DNA of 64,000 nucleotides. Origin: Sipunculus nudus (Eukaryota; Annelida; Sipuncula; Golfingiida; Sipunculidae). A program made the translations under genes and the position numbers. The notes under the pieces were generated by a model. That model worked only from the letters and a program-made list of their open reading frames with translations. It was not told where the DNA came from and made no database searches. The stretch covers positions 1,178,001 to 1,242,000 of the forward strand of contig JAPPUL010000095.1 of assembly GCA_026874595.1 (NCBI GenBank), written 5' to 3'. Numbering within the stretch: position 1 is the first letter of the stretch; each line of letters begins with the position of its first letter. This document shows positions 52,714-61,901 of the stretch, one piece after another.

Positions 52714-54870
52714 TTATGTTTCTACACTCAAGTTTTTAGTATTTATAATTTGCTCAGCAAGCTTTCCAACAAGAGGTTCATAATGAGAAGGAGTTATTGA
52801 AAAGGTAGCTTGGTCTTTGGTTAAAGATCTAAATTCGGTAGCATAATTAGCAAGTTCGACATATGGAACCTTAGCGTTTATCATCTGATGTTCTTTTTTG
52901 TTAGTATCTATTTTAATTATTTTCCCCCGTCGTCCTTGAATATCTCCCATGATAGTCCCAACAAGCTCTTCTGACGTATCTATCTCTAAGTTAGCGATTG
53001 GTTCAAGCAAAATAGGCCTTGCATTTTCTAATGCAAGTTTCATAGCATGAAAACCTGCTACTTTAAAGGCAAGTTCAGATGAGTCTACAGAATGAAATGT
53101 TCCATCATAAAGCGTTACCTTTACTCCTGTCACAGGATATGAAGCAAGTATACCGTGAGCCATAGCCTCTAAAATGCCTTTTTCTACACCAGGTATATAA
53201 TTCTTTGGAATTGCACCTCCAACTATATTATTTATAAATTCAAAGTGTTTACCATCTCCCAAAGGTTCAAGACGTAAATATACTTCACCATATTGCCCAT
53301 GCCCACCAGTTTGTTTCTTATGCTTGTATTTAGATTCTGCTTTAGCTTTTATTGTCTCTTTGTATGCTATTTGTGGTTCGTTTATCTTGACCTCTAAATT
53401 GTTTTTCTTTTCTACTTTATTAATTAATATTTTAACTTGAGTTTCTCCCATCCCGCCTATTATCGTTTCCTTTGTTTGCTCATCATATTGAACTTTAAAT
53501 GTCGGGTCCTCTTCTTCTAGTCTATTGAATGTAGTTATCATCTTTTCTGTATTAGCTTTGTTATCAGATTGTACTGATTTGAAATATATTGGACTTGGTA
53601 ATTTTAACGGAGGGAGCATTATTGTGTCTTGCAAATCAGACAAAGTGTCTCCTGTTTGAATATTATCAAGTTTACCGATAGCTCCCATGTCGCCTGCTAT
53701 TATCTTAGGTACTTCTATTTGCTTGTTTCCCATTATACTGTATATATGCAAAATCTTTTCTTTTTCACCTGTACGCGGGTTTAAAATAACATCATCTTTT
53801 TTAAGAGTTCCCGAACGCATTCTAAAGTAACTGAACTTCCCTGAATACTGGTCTATACGTGTTTTATATACAAAAGCAGCAAGCGGCCCGTCAATTAAAG
53901 GTTCTCTTGCTACTAACTCATTCATGTCTTTTGGGTTGTAGCCTATTGTTTCTCCCACAAATATTGGCGATGGCAAGAATCTTACCATCATCTTTAGTAA
54001 GGTTAGTATTCCTATCGATTCCTTTGCAGAACCGCATATCAATGGCACTATCTTAAAACTTTGAGTTAATTCCATTATCCCTTGTAATATTTCTTCGTTG
54101 GTTAATGCCTCGCCGCTTAATACCTTGTTAACTAACTTCTCATCTATATCAGCTACAATGTCCCCAAGCTCTTCTCTATATTTCTTTGCACGCTTTATAT
54201 CAGATTCAGGTATGTCTTTTATATTAACCCCACTCCCACTCTCATTAGGATAAAGTGCCTTCATGCTCACCAAATCTATTATTCCTTTAAAACCTTCTCC
54301 TTCCCCTATAGGCAGCTCTATCGGAACTATTTTAAATTCAAGCTGGCTCCTTAGCTTCTCAAGCAGTTTATCAAATACACTATCTTCTTTATCTAGCTTA
54401 TTTACAAATATTATTCGCGGAACCTGATATTCATCCGCATATTGCCATATCTTTTTGGTCCCCATCTGCATCCCCTCAACGCTATCTACCACAACCAATG
54501 CCCCCTCACTTACTCGAAGCGCTGCTCGTACCTCTCCTACAAAATCTGGCATGCCTGGCGTGTCTATCAAATTTAGTTTTGTATCTAGATACTTTGTATA
54601 ACTTAAGGAATTGTGAACTGACAATTTGTGAGTTATCTCCTCTTCTTCAAAGTCTGAGACCGTTGTTCCTTCCTCAATTGTCCCCATGTCCTCTATTGCT
54701 TTAGATATGTATAATGCGTGTTCTATTAATGTTGTTTTTCCAACTCCACCATGTCCTATTATACTTATATTTCTTATATTCTCCGGTGTGTACTCCTTTA
54801 TCATATCTTTTGCCCCGTTATCTTGTAATGCTTTCTTTAATAAACTTTCATATTGCTCAAATAGTATCAT
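52714..54870 (-). CDS. Elongation factor G-like translational GTPase
   Basis: A 718-residue GTPase with the EF-G domain order. The P-loop is G-H-G-G-V-G-K-T-T instead of the canonical G-H-V-D-A-G-K-T-T, D-T-P-G-M-P-D-F replaces the usual D-T-P-G-H-V-D-F, and N-K-L-D gives guanine specificity. Domain IV has T-G-G-H-G-Q-Y-G-E-V. These features mark the EF-G-like (type II, paralogous) group, which is not always a true translocase. No tufA, rpsL or rpsG is nearby, so a separate canonical fusA probably lies elsewhere. The upstream spacer to HU is 255 bp of AT-rich DNA. Confidence 0.9.
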   Translation of the reverse strand: MILFEQYESLLKKALQDNGAKDMIKEYTPENIRNISIIGHGGVGKTTLIEHALYISKAIEDMGTIEEGTTVSDFEEEEITHKLSVHNSLSYTKYLDTKLNLIDTPGMPDFVGEVRAALRVSEGALVVVDSVEGMQMGTKKIWQYADEYQVPRIIFVNKLDKEDSVFDKLLEKLRSQLEFKIVPIELPIGEGEGFKGIIDLVSMKALYPNESGSGVNIKDIPESDIKRAKKYREELGDIVADIDEKLVNKVLSGEALTNEEILQGIMELTQSFKIVPLICGSAKESIGILTLLKMMVRFLPSPIFVGETIGYNPKDMNELVAREPLIDGPLAAFVYKTRIDQYSGKFSYFRMRSGTLKKDDVILNPRTGEKEKILHIYSIMGNKQIEVPKIIAGDMGAIGKLDNIQTGDTLSDLQDTIMLPPLKLPSPIYFKSVQSDNKANTEKMITTFNRLEEEDPTFKVQYDEQTKETIIGGMGETQVKILINKVEKKNNLEVKINEPQIAYKETIKAKAESKYKHKKQTGGHGQYGEVYLRLEPLGDGKHFEFINNIVGGAIPKNYIPGVEKGILEAMAHGILASYPVTGVKVTLYDGTFHSVDSSELAFKVAGFHAMKLALENARPILLEPIANLEIDTSEELVGTIMGDIQGRRGKIIKIDTNKKEHQMINAKVPYVELANYATEFRSLTKDQATFSITPSHYEPLVGKLAEQIINTKNLSVET

Positions 54871-55125
54871 TTTATACTGCCCTTATCAACTATTTTTTTA
54901 TATCCTTAATTCATTGCTAAATTGCAATATCTATCATTGCCTTGCACATACTTTGTCCCTTTTTTATTTTGATATTGGCTTTGACGGGTTAATAGATAGT
55001 ATACGCTATGCCTAATTTTAGGAGTGCTTATTTTAAAATGTAATTTGGGAGTTTGTAAGGTTTACAATTTTTGTGCTTACAAGTTAAACAAAACTTTATT
55101 CTAATATTTAGAGGGGGTATTTAGA

Positions 55126-55410
55126 ATGACTCGTTCAGATATTGTTCAAGAGATATGTTCCGGTACGGGCCTTTCAAGAAAAGAGGCTGATGAAATGCTT
55201 TTACTTTTGTTTAAGACTTTGAAAAGTAATATCATGCAGGGTAAGACCGTTTATTTTCGTGGCTTTGGCACTTTCGGCCTTAGAACTAGAAAACAACGTA
55301 CTGCCCGTAACCTTAAAACTAATCAAAGACTTATTGTCCCTGAACACAAAGTTCCTTATTTTCAACCAGGTAAAGAATTGAAAATGATTAAGAAATTAAC
55401 TGTCAAATAG
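55126..55410 (+). CDS. HU/IHF-family DNA-binding protein
   Basis: A 94-residue DNA-bending protein. T-R-S-D-I-V-Q-E-I near the start, the dimer core F-R-G-F-G-T-F-G-L-R and the arm R-T-A-R-N-L-K-T-N-Q plus P-Y-F-Q-P-G-K-E-L-K match the family. The arm differs from canonical G-R-N-P-x-T-G, so a subfamily call (HU or IHF) is not safe. A good GAGGGGG precedes ATG 55126, and codons ending in T or C suggest high expression. It coats and bends the nucleoid. Confidence 0.93.
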   Translation: MTRSDIVQEICSGTGLSRKEADEMLLLLFKTLKSNIMQGKTVYFRGFGTFGLRTRKQRTARNLKTNQRLIVPEHKVPYFQPGKELKMIKKLTVK

Positions 55411-55436
55411 CTTCTTCATATACGATAAGGAGGATT

Positions 55437-56768
55437 ATGTATTTTCTTAGTGCTATCCTCTTCTTCTCTTTTTTTGTTTTGGTTCAATCTATTGCTAATG
55501 TATATTCCTTAAACCTACTAGCACAAAACGCTTATTACATATTTTTTGCTTTTATAAGCACATTTTTAATCTATTATGCAATCGTTTTAAGACTAAATCT
55601 TTTTAAGAAAAACAGTTTAATACAAAATAAAAAGCTCTTGTATTTTCTAATTGTATTTAGTGCACTGGCTTTAAGAACACTCTTTTTAATATATGACTTT
55701 TATCACATTCCAATACTATCAGATGATGTTTATCGCTTCGTTTGGGATGGTATGACGCAGTATTATGGCTTTAATCCTTATTCTTATGCCCCAAAGGATT
55801 TTCCCATTGAACATCTTAAACAGTTTGAAGTTTATCAAAATATAAACCATAAACATGTCCCTACTGTTTATGGGCCCTTCCTTCAGCTACTCTTTTATCT
55901 CGGGTATAGCTTAAACCCTTCTATATTCGGTATCAAGATTATTGTCGTTGCTTTTGAGCTTTTTACTCTTACCCTTCTTATAGCTTTGCTTAAAACTGAA
56001 AACACAAGTATCTTTCTTCTTCCCATATATGCTTTTAGTCCCTTAATCTTTATAGAAATTTATAACAACGTTCACACCGAAAGTATTTTGGCTTTCTTAA
56101 GCCTTCTTACCATATTCCTTTATTCTAAAAAGTATTATAATCTTTCTTTGGCCGCTTTGGCTCTCCTTACTTTAACTAAGTATTTTGCTCTTTTATTTGT
56201 ACCCCTTTATTTAATCCGTCATCCGCTTAGACAAATTTATAAAGGTATCTTACTATACTTCTTTATTATTGTCGCATTTTATATAGCCTATTACGACGAC
56301 AATATATTCTTTGCCCTTAAAAATTATTCCATCTATTGGGAGTTTAATTCCCCTTTGTTTAAAATATTTGACTACATAACTAAATATTCAAGGTATGTTT
56401 TAGGACTTATCTTTATAACTATAATTTCAACGCTTTATCTTTTTAAAGCTAAAACATTTGAGCTTTCGCATTTAATGTTTATTACAATTGGCGCCTTAAC
56501 CATATTAAGCCCCGTTTTATATCCTTGGTATCTTATAAGCTTATTGCCTCTAATAACACTCTCATACCATAAAAGCCCATACCTTTCTAATGCTTTTATA
56601 ATCCTTAGTGGCTTTTCTTTTCTATCTTACCAAATTCTTATTACTTATTATGATTCAAATAAGACCATATGGAATGAGAGTATTTACATACTCATTATAG
56701 AGTATTTCATATTTTATGCACTCTTGTTTTATGGGCTTTTTAAAAAAATAAGAAGGGCGTTCCTTTAA
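55437..56768 (+). CDS. Polytopic GT87-like membrane glycosyltransferase
   Basis: A 443-residue inner-membrane protein with about ten hydrophobic segments. The early loop S-D-D-V-Y-R-F-V-W-D-G and the later G-F-N-P-Y-S-Y-A-P and P-T-V-Y-G-P-F-L-Q-L are characteristic of GT87/GT-C polyprenol-phosphate-mannose-type transferases, with the D-D pair near residue 99 as candidate acidic catalytic residues. These enzymes move a sugar from a lipid carrier to a glycan or lipid in the periplasm. GGAGG precedes ATG 55437. The substrate cannot be told from sequence. It follows HU by 26 bp but is unrelated in function. Confidence 0.8.
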   Translation: MYFLSAILFFSFFVLVQSIANVYSLNLLAQNAYYIFFAFISTFLIYYAIVLRLNLFKKNSLIQNKKLLYFLIVFSALALRTLFLIYDFYHIPILSDDVYRFVWDGMTQYYGFNPYSYAPKDFPIEHLKQFEVYQNINHKHVPTVYGPFLQLLFYLGYSLNPSIFGIKIIVVAFELFTLTLLIALLKTENTSIFLLPIYAFSPLIFIEIYNNVHTESILAFLSLLTIFLYSKKYYNLSLAALALLTLTKYFALLFVPLYLIRHPLRQIYKGILLYFFIIVAFYIAYYDDNIFFALKNYSIYWEFNSPLFKIFDYITKYSRYVLGLIFITIISTLYLFKAKTFELSHLMFITIGALTILSPVLYPWYLISLLPLITLSYHKSPYLSNAFIILSGFSFLSYQILITYYDSNKTIWNESIYILIIEYFIFYALLFYGLFKKIRRAFL

Positions 56769-56787
56769 ATCTTAAATCCTATAGCGT

Positions 56788-57426
56788 TTATATAAAACCA
56801 TTCTCACCTAATGTCTTAAGCGTTAGCTTATTATCTGTTTCTTTGTTTTCCAAGAATTTTGATATGTATTTTGCAAATATATCTACCTCTATGTTAACTA
56901 CTTCTTTTACACGGCGGAATTTTAGATTTGTATTTTCAAGTGATATTGGGATTATACTAAGGCCAAACTGCTTGGCTTTCAAGTGATTTATTGTCAAGCT
57001 TATACCATCTACAGCCACTGACCCTTGTTCTACCATATACTTTAGAATGTTAGCACTTGCTGATATTAAAAGATAGCCACTTTGATGTGAAAACTCCTCT
57101 ATGACTCCTGTCCCGTCTACATGGCCCTGAACTATATGTCCGTCCATATGATCTTGGGGACGCAGCGGCCTTTCCAGGTTTACAAAATCATTTACTTTTA
57201 GCTCTTTTAAATTAGTTAGCGATAATGTGTGCTTTGATGCGTATACACAAAAGTCTTTATTTGTATATGCTATTACACTTTGACAAACACCATTTATTGA
57301 AACGCTGTCTCCAAGCTTTATATCATAAAGCGTATCTGTGCAGGCTATTTTTAGTATTTTACCCTGCTGTTTGGCATAAACACACTCTTTTACTTTCCCA
57401 AGCTCACTTATTATTCCTGTAAACAT
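56788..57426 (-). CDS. ribE: Riboflavin synthase alpha subunit
   Basis: A 212-residue protein with two lumazine-binding repeats, the hallmark of riboflavin synthase. M-F-T-G-I-I-S-E-L-G starts the first repeat, and the second starts near residue 100 (G-H-I-V-Q-G-H-V-D-G-T-G). S-V-S-I-N-G-V-C-Q-S-V and G-I-S-L-T-I-N are the paired active-site strands. It dismutates two lumazine molecules into riboflavin. I start at ATG 57426, the conserved family start; an in-frame TTG at 57438 exists. No other rib gene is in the window. Confidence 0.95.
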   Translation of the reverse strand: MFTGIISELGKVKECVYAKQQGKILKIACTDTLYDIKLGDSVSINGVCQSVIAYTNKDFCVYASKHTLSLTNLKELKVNDFVNLERPLRPQDHMDGHIVQGHVDGTGVIEEFSHQSGYLLISASANILKYMVEQGSVAVDGISLTINHLKAKQFGLSIIPISLENTNLKFRRVKEVVNIEVDIFAKYISKFLENKETDNKLTLKTLGENGFI

Positions 57427-57561
57427 AATATTTGCCAAATTATACTTTTTAAAGATTAAAGCTTTAATGCAATATACTAATCTAATTCAATATACTAATT
57501 ATTTTTGCCGAGTTATATTTATATTGACAATACATACTAAATTATTTAAATTTTAACCATT

Positions 57562-58107
57562 ATGATAGCTTCTGCCTCTCATAGCAAGAAAAGTTCAATT
57601 CATTTTGAAATAGAATGTTTACAGCATGTTGTTCCTCTAAGGAGTCTTGCAAGGCACCTTGCCGTTGATTCTAATGAAGCTGATGATCTTTTGCAGGATA
57701 CTTTGCTGCGAGGATATCGTTTCTTTCACAAATTCAAAACACAGACCGATTGTAAGGCATGGCTTTTTCGAATTATGCGTAATACCTTTATTAATCGTTA
57801 TAAACAAAATAGAAAGCATAATATGGTAAAGTCTTTAGATTTGTATCTTGAAAGTGATATTAAATGCGAGGTGCCAAGCAATATAAGCTATGGAGATCCT
57901 GAGAAGGCGATTTTAAGCAATATCTTTAAAATGGAAGTTAAGAAGGCACTAGATATAATACCTCAAAAATATAGAGATGTTGTTATTCTTGCTGATATTC
58001 ATTGTTATCCGTATAATGATATAGCTAAGTTGCTTGAATGTCCTATTGGGACAGTGAGGTCTCGGTTATATCGTGGTAGAAAGCTTTTAAGAAAGCATAT
58101 TAAGTGA
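57562..58107 (+). CDS. ECF-type RNA polymerase sigma factor
   Basis: A 181-residue sigma-70 family protein with regions 2 and 4 only, the ECF layout. Region 2 reads D-L-L-Q-D-T-L-L-R-G-Y then W-L-F-R-I-M-R-N-T-F-I-N; region 4 is I-P-Q-K-Y-R-D-V-V-I-L-A-D and the helix-turn-helix G-T-V-R-S-R-L-Y-R-G-R-K. No anti-sigma gene is adjacent. Its stop overlaps the GTG of the mlaF-like gene by 4 bp, so the two are translated as a unit. That might tie sigma activity to envelope lipid asymmetry, which is an inference. The start ATG 57562 has no clear Shine-Dalgarno sequence. Confidence 0.92.
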   Translation: MIASASHSKKSSIHFEIECLQHVVPLRSLARHLAVDSNEADDLLQDTLLRGYRFFHKFKTQTDCKAWLFRIMRNTFINRYKQNRKHNMVKSLDLYLESDIKCEVPSNISYGDPEKAILSNIFKMEVKKALDIIPQKYRDVVILADIHCYPYNDIAKLLECPIGTVRSRLYRGRKLLRKHIK

Positions 58108-58889
58108 TTTTGACATATAAAGATCAAAATAAAGACAAAGGCAAAGCGTCACCTGCAATTATTGTTGAAGATCTAAAAACGATATTAAATGATAAGGTCG
58201 TACATGAGCGTCTTAATTTAGAATTGCTTCATGGGCAGACGATGGTTGTTTTGGGAGCAAGTGGTTCTGGTAAGAGCGTATTATTAAAAACTATTGTAGG
58301 ACTTATAAGGCCCACAAGCGGTTCTATTACTATTTCAGGAGTTGATGTACTTGCTTTAACGGGGCGTCGTGCTGCTTTGGTACGAGAAGATATAGGTATT
58401 TTATTTCAAGGTTCAGCTTTGTTTGATTCCCTTAACGTAGGCTCTAATATTACATTTCCATTAATTAGAAAAAAGCTATCCCCTAAAAAGCTCAATTATA
58501 TTGTAGATGAGAAGCTGGCTTTGGTTGGACTTGATAAGAGTGTAGCAGATTATATGATTAGTGAGCTTAGTATGGGCATCCAAAAGAGAGTAGCCTTAGC
58601 CCGTGCAATTGTCATGAATCCAAAGATTATGCTTTACGATGAGCCTACTACCGGGCTTGATCCTTTGGTTGTAGGCATTATAAATGACCTTATTTTAGAT
58701 TTGCAAAAGGAATTAAACCTTGCTTCATTAGTCGTTACTCATGATCTTCAAAGCGGCTTTAATGTTGCAAATAGATTTGCTTTCTTGCATGATGGCTATA
58801 TTGCTGTTTGCGGAGATGCGACTTATATCAAGAATACTAAAAATAAGCATCTAAGAGCTTTTATAAATGCCTCATCTTTAGGGCAATAA
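58104..58889 (+). CDS. MlaF-type ABC ATPase for phospholipid trafficking
   Basis: A 261-residue ABC ATPase beginning at GTG 58104. Walker A G-A-S-G-S-G-K-S, Q-loop L-F-Q-G-S-A-L-F-D-S-L, signature L-S-M-G-I-Q-K-R-V-A-L and Walker B I-M-L-Y-D-E-P-T-T-G-L-D-P are those of MlaF/TrgC-type proteins. The signature has M in place of the usual G after L-S. It would drive the MlaE permease to move phospholipids between membranes, but mlaE and mlaD are not in the window. It shares 4 bp with the sigma-factor stop, so expression is coupled. Confidence 0.88.
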   Translation: MILTYKDQNKDKGKASPAIIVEDLKTILNDKVVHERLNLELLHGQTMVVLGASGSGKSVLLKTIVGLIRPTSGSITISGVDVLALTGRRAALVREDIGILFQGSALFDSLNVGSNITFPLIRKKLSPKKLNYIVDEKLALVGLDKSVADYMISELSMGIQKRVALARAIVMNPKIMLYDEPTTGLDPLVVGIINDLILDLQKELNLASLVVTHDLQSGFNVANRFAFLHDGYIAVCGDATYIKNTKNKHLRAFINASSLGQ

Positions 58890-58902
58890 TGACTTATACG
58901 GC

Positions 58903-59973
58903 TTATTTCTTTTTCTTGAATGCACCTATCTCAACTCTGCGCGAGTAGCGTTTTTCAAGCATTCGTTTGACTGACAGTTTCTTTAGTTCTTTTAAATGCT
59001 TTAAAAGAGTCATTTTAATATTATTAGCTGTTTCATTCGGATTCCTATGTGCACCTCCAATCGGCTCTTCGACTATCTCATCAATTATATTAAACTCTAG
59101 AAGATCAGTTGCAGTAAGCTTAAGAGTTTCGGCAGCCTCACTTGCTTTACTTGCATCTTTCCATAATATTGAAGCACAGCCCTCAGGAGATATAACAGAA
59201 TATATTGAGTACTTGAGCATTAAAACCTTATCTCCTGTTCCAAGTGCCAGTGCCCCGCCACTTCCACCTTCTCCTATCACTACGTTTATAATCGGAACTC
59301 TAAGCGTTGGCATGCGAAATAAGTTTTTGGCTATTGCCTCACTTTGTCCTCTTTCTTCTGCATCCATACCAGGATAGGCTCCTGGTGTGTCTATGAAGGT
59401 TATTATTGGTATGTTGAATTTTTGGCCAAGCTCCATTATCCTAAGCGCCTTCCGATACCCTTCAGGTCGCGGCATCCCAAAATTACGTTCAACATTGTCT
59501 TTCATGTCTTTTCCTTTTTGGTGGCCTATAAGAATACATTTGTCATCTTCAAGATATCCAAAGCCGCACACTATCGCTTTGTCATCACCAAAACTACGAT
59601 CCCCATGCAGTTCTATAAAGTCTTTAAATATTAATTTTGTGTAGTCTAAGAATGTAGGTCTGGCTTGATGTCTTGATACTTGCACCGTCTGCCATCTACT
59701 AAGATTTTTATATATCTTTTGTATTAACTTTATTCTCTCCTCTTCAAGCTTTGCAAGCTCCGGGAAATGAGCTTTTTTAGGTTTTGGTTTTGGTTTACTT
59801 GTTTTGACTTTCTTGCCATTTGCCTTATCCTTTTCCTCCTCCTGCTCCTTTTCCTCCTCCTGCTCCTCCTGCTCCTCTTCTTCAGATTTATCTGATTCTA
59901 CTTCCATTATGTCTTTTAATTCTTGTATCTTCTCTTCAAGTTCGCCAATCGGTTTTTCAAATGGTAGTAACAT
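58903..59973 (-). CDS. accA: Acetyl-CoA carboxylase carboxyltransferase alpha subunit
   Basis: A 356-residue AccA. The carboxyltransferase core has F-G-M-P-R-P-E-G-Y-R-K-A, F-I-D-T-P-G-A-Y-P-G and G-E-G-G-S-G-G-A-L-A-L-G. It pairs with AccD to make malonyl-CoA. The protein is about 40 residues longer than usual because an acidic/basic low-complexity segment (about 30-65, E-E-E-Q-E-E-Q-E-E-E then K-P-K-P-K-P-K) is inserted after the first helix, between E-L-K-D-I and F-P-E-L-A. The DNA there is a CCTCCTGCT-type repeat. The core is otherwise intact, so activity is expected. Confidence 0.95.
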   Translation of the reverse strand: MLLPFEKPIGELEEKIQELKDIMEVESDKSEEEEQEEQEEEKEQEEEKDKANGKKVKTSKPKPKPKKAHFPELAKLEEERIKLIQKIYKNLSRWQTVQVSRHQARPTFLDYTKLIFKDFIELHGDRSFGDDKAIVCGFGYLEDDKCILIGHQKGKDMKDNVERNFGMPRPEGYRKALRIMELGQKFNIPIITFIDTPGAYPGMDAEERGQSEAIAKNLFRMPTLRVPIINVVIGEGGSGGALALGTGDKVLMLKYSIYSVISPEGCASILWKDASKASEAAETLKLTATDLLEFNIIDEIVEEPIGGAHRNPNETANNIKMTLLKHLKELKKLSVKRMLEKRYSRRVEIGAFKKKK

Positions 59974-60026
59974 ATACCTTTCCTTATTTAGCTTTGCCTT
60001 TTTTATCTTGTCTTTTTGACCTTTCC

Positions 60027-61067
60027 TTACTTTAAAAGTTCACTAACAGATAGCTTTCGGTTTATATTGTATATAACTTGTGCAATTAAAGGGGCAACTG
60101 AGACCTCTTCATACCAGTCGTGCTTGTTTATAAACTCATAGCCGCGGAATATAGCATCTGTTCCTATAATCTTTTTTATAAGTCCATCTTCATATGCTCG
60201 ATCAAATAGTTCTATTGCCTGGTCATTTAAAAGTGGGAATGTACATGCAAGAAAGATGTCCCTCGCCCCCTTGTCTTTTAAAAGCTTACAGCCATTTATA
60301 AGAGTTGACCCAGTTGCTATAATGTCATCTCCCATGAATATATTACTCCCCTCTACCGAACCCACAAGCCGCATGCTCTCTATCGTTCCAGGTATAGAGT
60401 AATTCCTTTCTTTGTCTATTACGGCAAGGTCTGCTTTGAACTCTTTTGAAAAGAAACGAGCTCTCGTTGCACTGCCAACATCAGGTGCCACCACTGTGAA
60501 ATTATAGCCCGGATAGTTTGAACATACGTGGTCTATTATTATCCTTGATGCATGCAAATTCTCAAACTTTATTGTCCTGAAAAAGCCTACTATTGCCTCG
60601 GCATGTACATCTACTGTAATTACACGCATAGCTTGAGTTGATTCAAGGAAACTTGCAATTAGCTTAGCTGTTATTGATTCACGTGTTTTCTTTCTCTCCT
60701 GTCGTGCATACGGATATTGAGGTACTATTACAGTTATATTTTCACAATCCGCTTGATATGCCGCATCCACGCATGTTAATAACGCCATCAAATTATCATT
60801 TACTGTCCGTTTTGTAAGCGGGTCTTCCACGCATTGCAAAATATATGTATCATTTCCTCTTATGTTAGTTGATAGTACTGTCTTTACTTCTCCGTTTGCA
60901 AACCAGACCTCTTCTGATTGTATAAATCGTGGTGTTAGTTCGCGATCTCTATCGCCTGCTTTATGTTTCCTTTGTAATACAATATCCGTTAGTTTTTCAA
61001 AAATCCTCTCGCCAAGCGAAAAACCTGATTTACAAGTTATTAAGGATATACGTCCCCGCTGTTCCAT
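60027..61067 (-). CDS. prs: Ribose-phosphate pyrophosphokinase
   Basis: A 346-residue PRPP synthetase. P-Q-Y-P-Y-A-R-Q-E-R, the D-V-H-A-E-A metal region and the PRPP loop M-G-D-D-I-I-A-T-G-S-T-L are characteristic. It forms PRPP from ribose 5-phosphate and ATP for nucleotide, His and Trp synthesis. The N-terminus is about 20 residues longer than classical Prs, and the middle (K-H-K-A-G-D-R-D-R-E-L) is unusual, suggesting a divergent clade. It follows accA upstream on the minus strand with 53 bp spacing. Confidence 0.93.
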   Translation of the reverse strand: MEQRGRISLITCKSGFSLGERIFEKLTDIVLQRKHKAGDRDRELTPRFIQSEEVWFANGEVKTVLSTNIRGNDTYILQCVEDPLTKRTVNDNLMALLTCVDAAYQADCENITVIVPQYPYARQERKKTRESITAKLIASFLESTQAMRVITVDVHAEAIVGFFRTIKFENLHASRIIIDHVCSNYPGYNFTVVAPDVGSATRARFFSKEFKADLAVIDKERNYSIPGTIESMRLVGSVEGSNIFMGDDIIATGSTLINGCKLLKDKGARDIFLACTFPLLNDQAIELFDRAYEDGLIKKIIGTDAIFRGYEFINKHDWYEEVSVAPLIAQVIYNINRKLSVSELLK

Positions 61068-61205
61068 ATCTTTTACCTACTTTTGCCTGCGTTAGCTACT
61101 TTTCTAATCTTTTTATAATCTTAGTAAATTAAACTAGTTTATAATATATATTATTTTTCGTGTTTTTATAATTTATATCTAAGGATAAACAATTTAGCAT
61201 AATGT

Positions 61206-61754
61206 CTATTTTATAAAAAAGCTTAGCTTACTTATCCCGTATCTTCTTGTATTTCTAAATTTAAGATTAATTGCATTTTCAATCTCTTTTAACTTTAATT
61301 TTGTTGGATGTTCAAGTATTAGCATACCATCTTTTTTTAAAAAAGCTTTTGTTTTGTTTATAAGATTTTGATAATAATTTAAATCTTTATTATAAGGAGG
61401 GTCTGCGTATATATAATCGACTTCTTTCTTATCATCCATAGAATAAGTAAGTACATCTTTAAGAATAACTTCTACCCTGCCACTTTCTATTCTAAGGCTT
61501 TTAATATTAGCATTTAAGCTTTCTATACAAAGTTTTTTGTGTTCGATAAAATATACCCTAAAAGCTCCTCTGCTTAGTGCCTCAATACCAATCGAACCTG
61601 AGCCTGCGTAAAGATCCATAAACGTTTTGCCTGAAAGAGTCCCAAGTATTTCAAATAAGGCTTCTTTTACTATGTCCTTAGTCGGACGTATCGTGGACGG
61701 ACTTATAAGTCGACGCCCTTTATATATGCCAGAAATTACACGTAATGGGCTCAA
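61206..61754 (-). CDS. rsmD: 16S rRNA (guanine966-N2)-methyltransferase
   Basis: A 182-residue methyltransferase. R-V-I-S-G-I-Y-K-G-R at the start, R-P-T-K-D-I-V-K-E-A-L-F, D-L-Y-A-G-S-G-S-I-G (SAM motif) and Y-A-D-P-P-Y-N (catalytic D-P-P-Y) define RsmD. It methylates G966 of 16S rRNA during 30S assembly. The start is TTG 61754, with an A/G-rich leader GGGATTAGGA. A 12-bp duplication lies upstream. Confidence 0.95.
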   Translation of the reverse strand: MSPLRVISGIYKGRRLISPSTIRPTKDIVKEALFEILGTLSGKTFMDLYAGSGSIGIEALSRGAFRVYFIEHKKLCIESLNANIKSLRIESGRVEVILKDVLTYSMDDKKEVDYIYADPPYNKDLNYYQNLINKTKAFLKKDGMLILEHPTKLKLKEIENAINLKFRNTRRYGISKLSFFIK

Positions 61755-61784
61755 TATCCTAATCCCTTTTTCTTCCTAAGAATA

Positions 61785-61813
61785 TTCAATTAATTGTTCA
61801 ATTAATTGTTCAA
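61785..61813. repeat. 12-bp tandem duplication upstream of rsmD
   Basis: ttcaattaattg repeats twice (61785-61796, 61797-61808) with a third partial copy to 61813. It ends 31 bp before the rsmD start. AATTAATT is self-complementary, so each unit can pair with itself. Confidence 0.8.
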
Positions 61814-61901
61814 TAACTATAATATTAAAAGACGATGATAAAAGAATGATAAATAAAATATTCTCAGGCTAACCTTTTAGCTATATGGAGGTACTTTTAT
61901 C

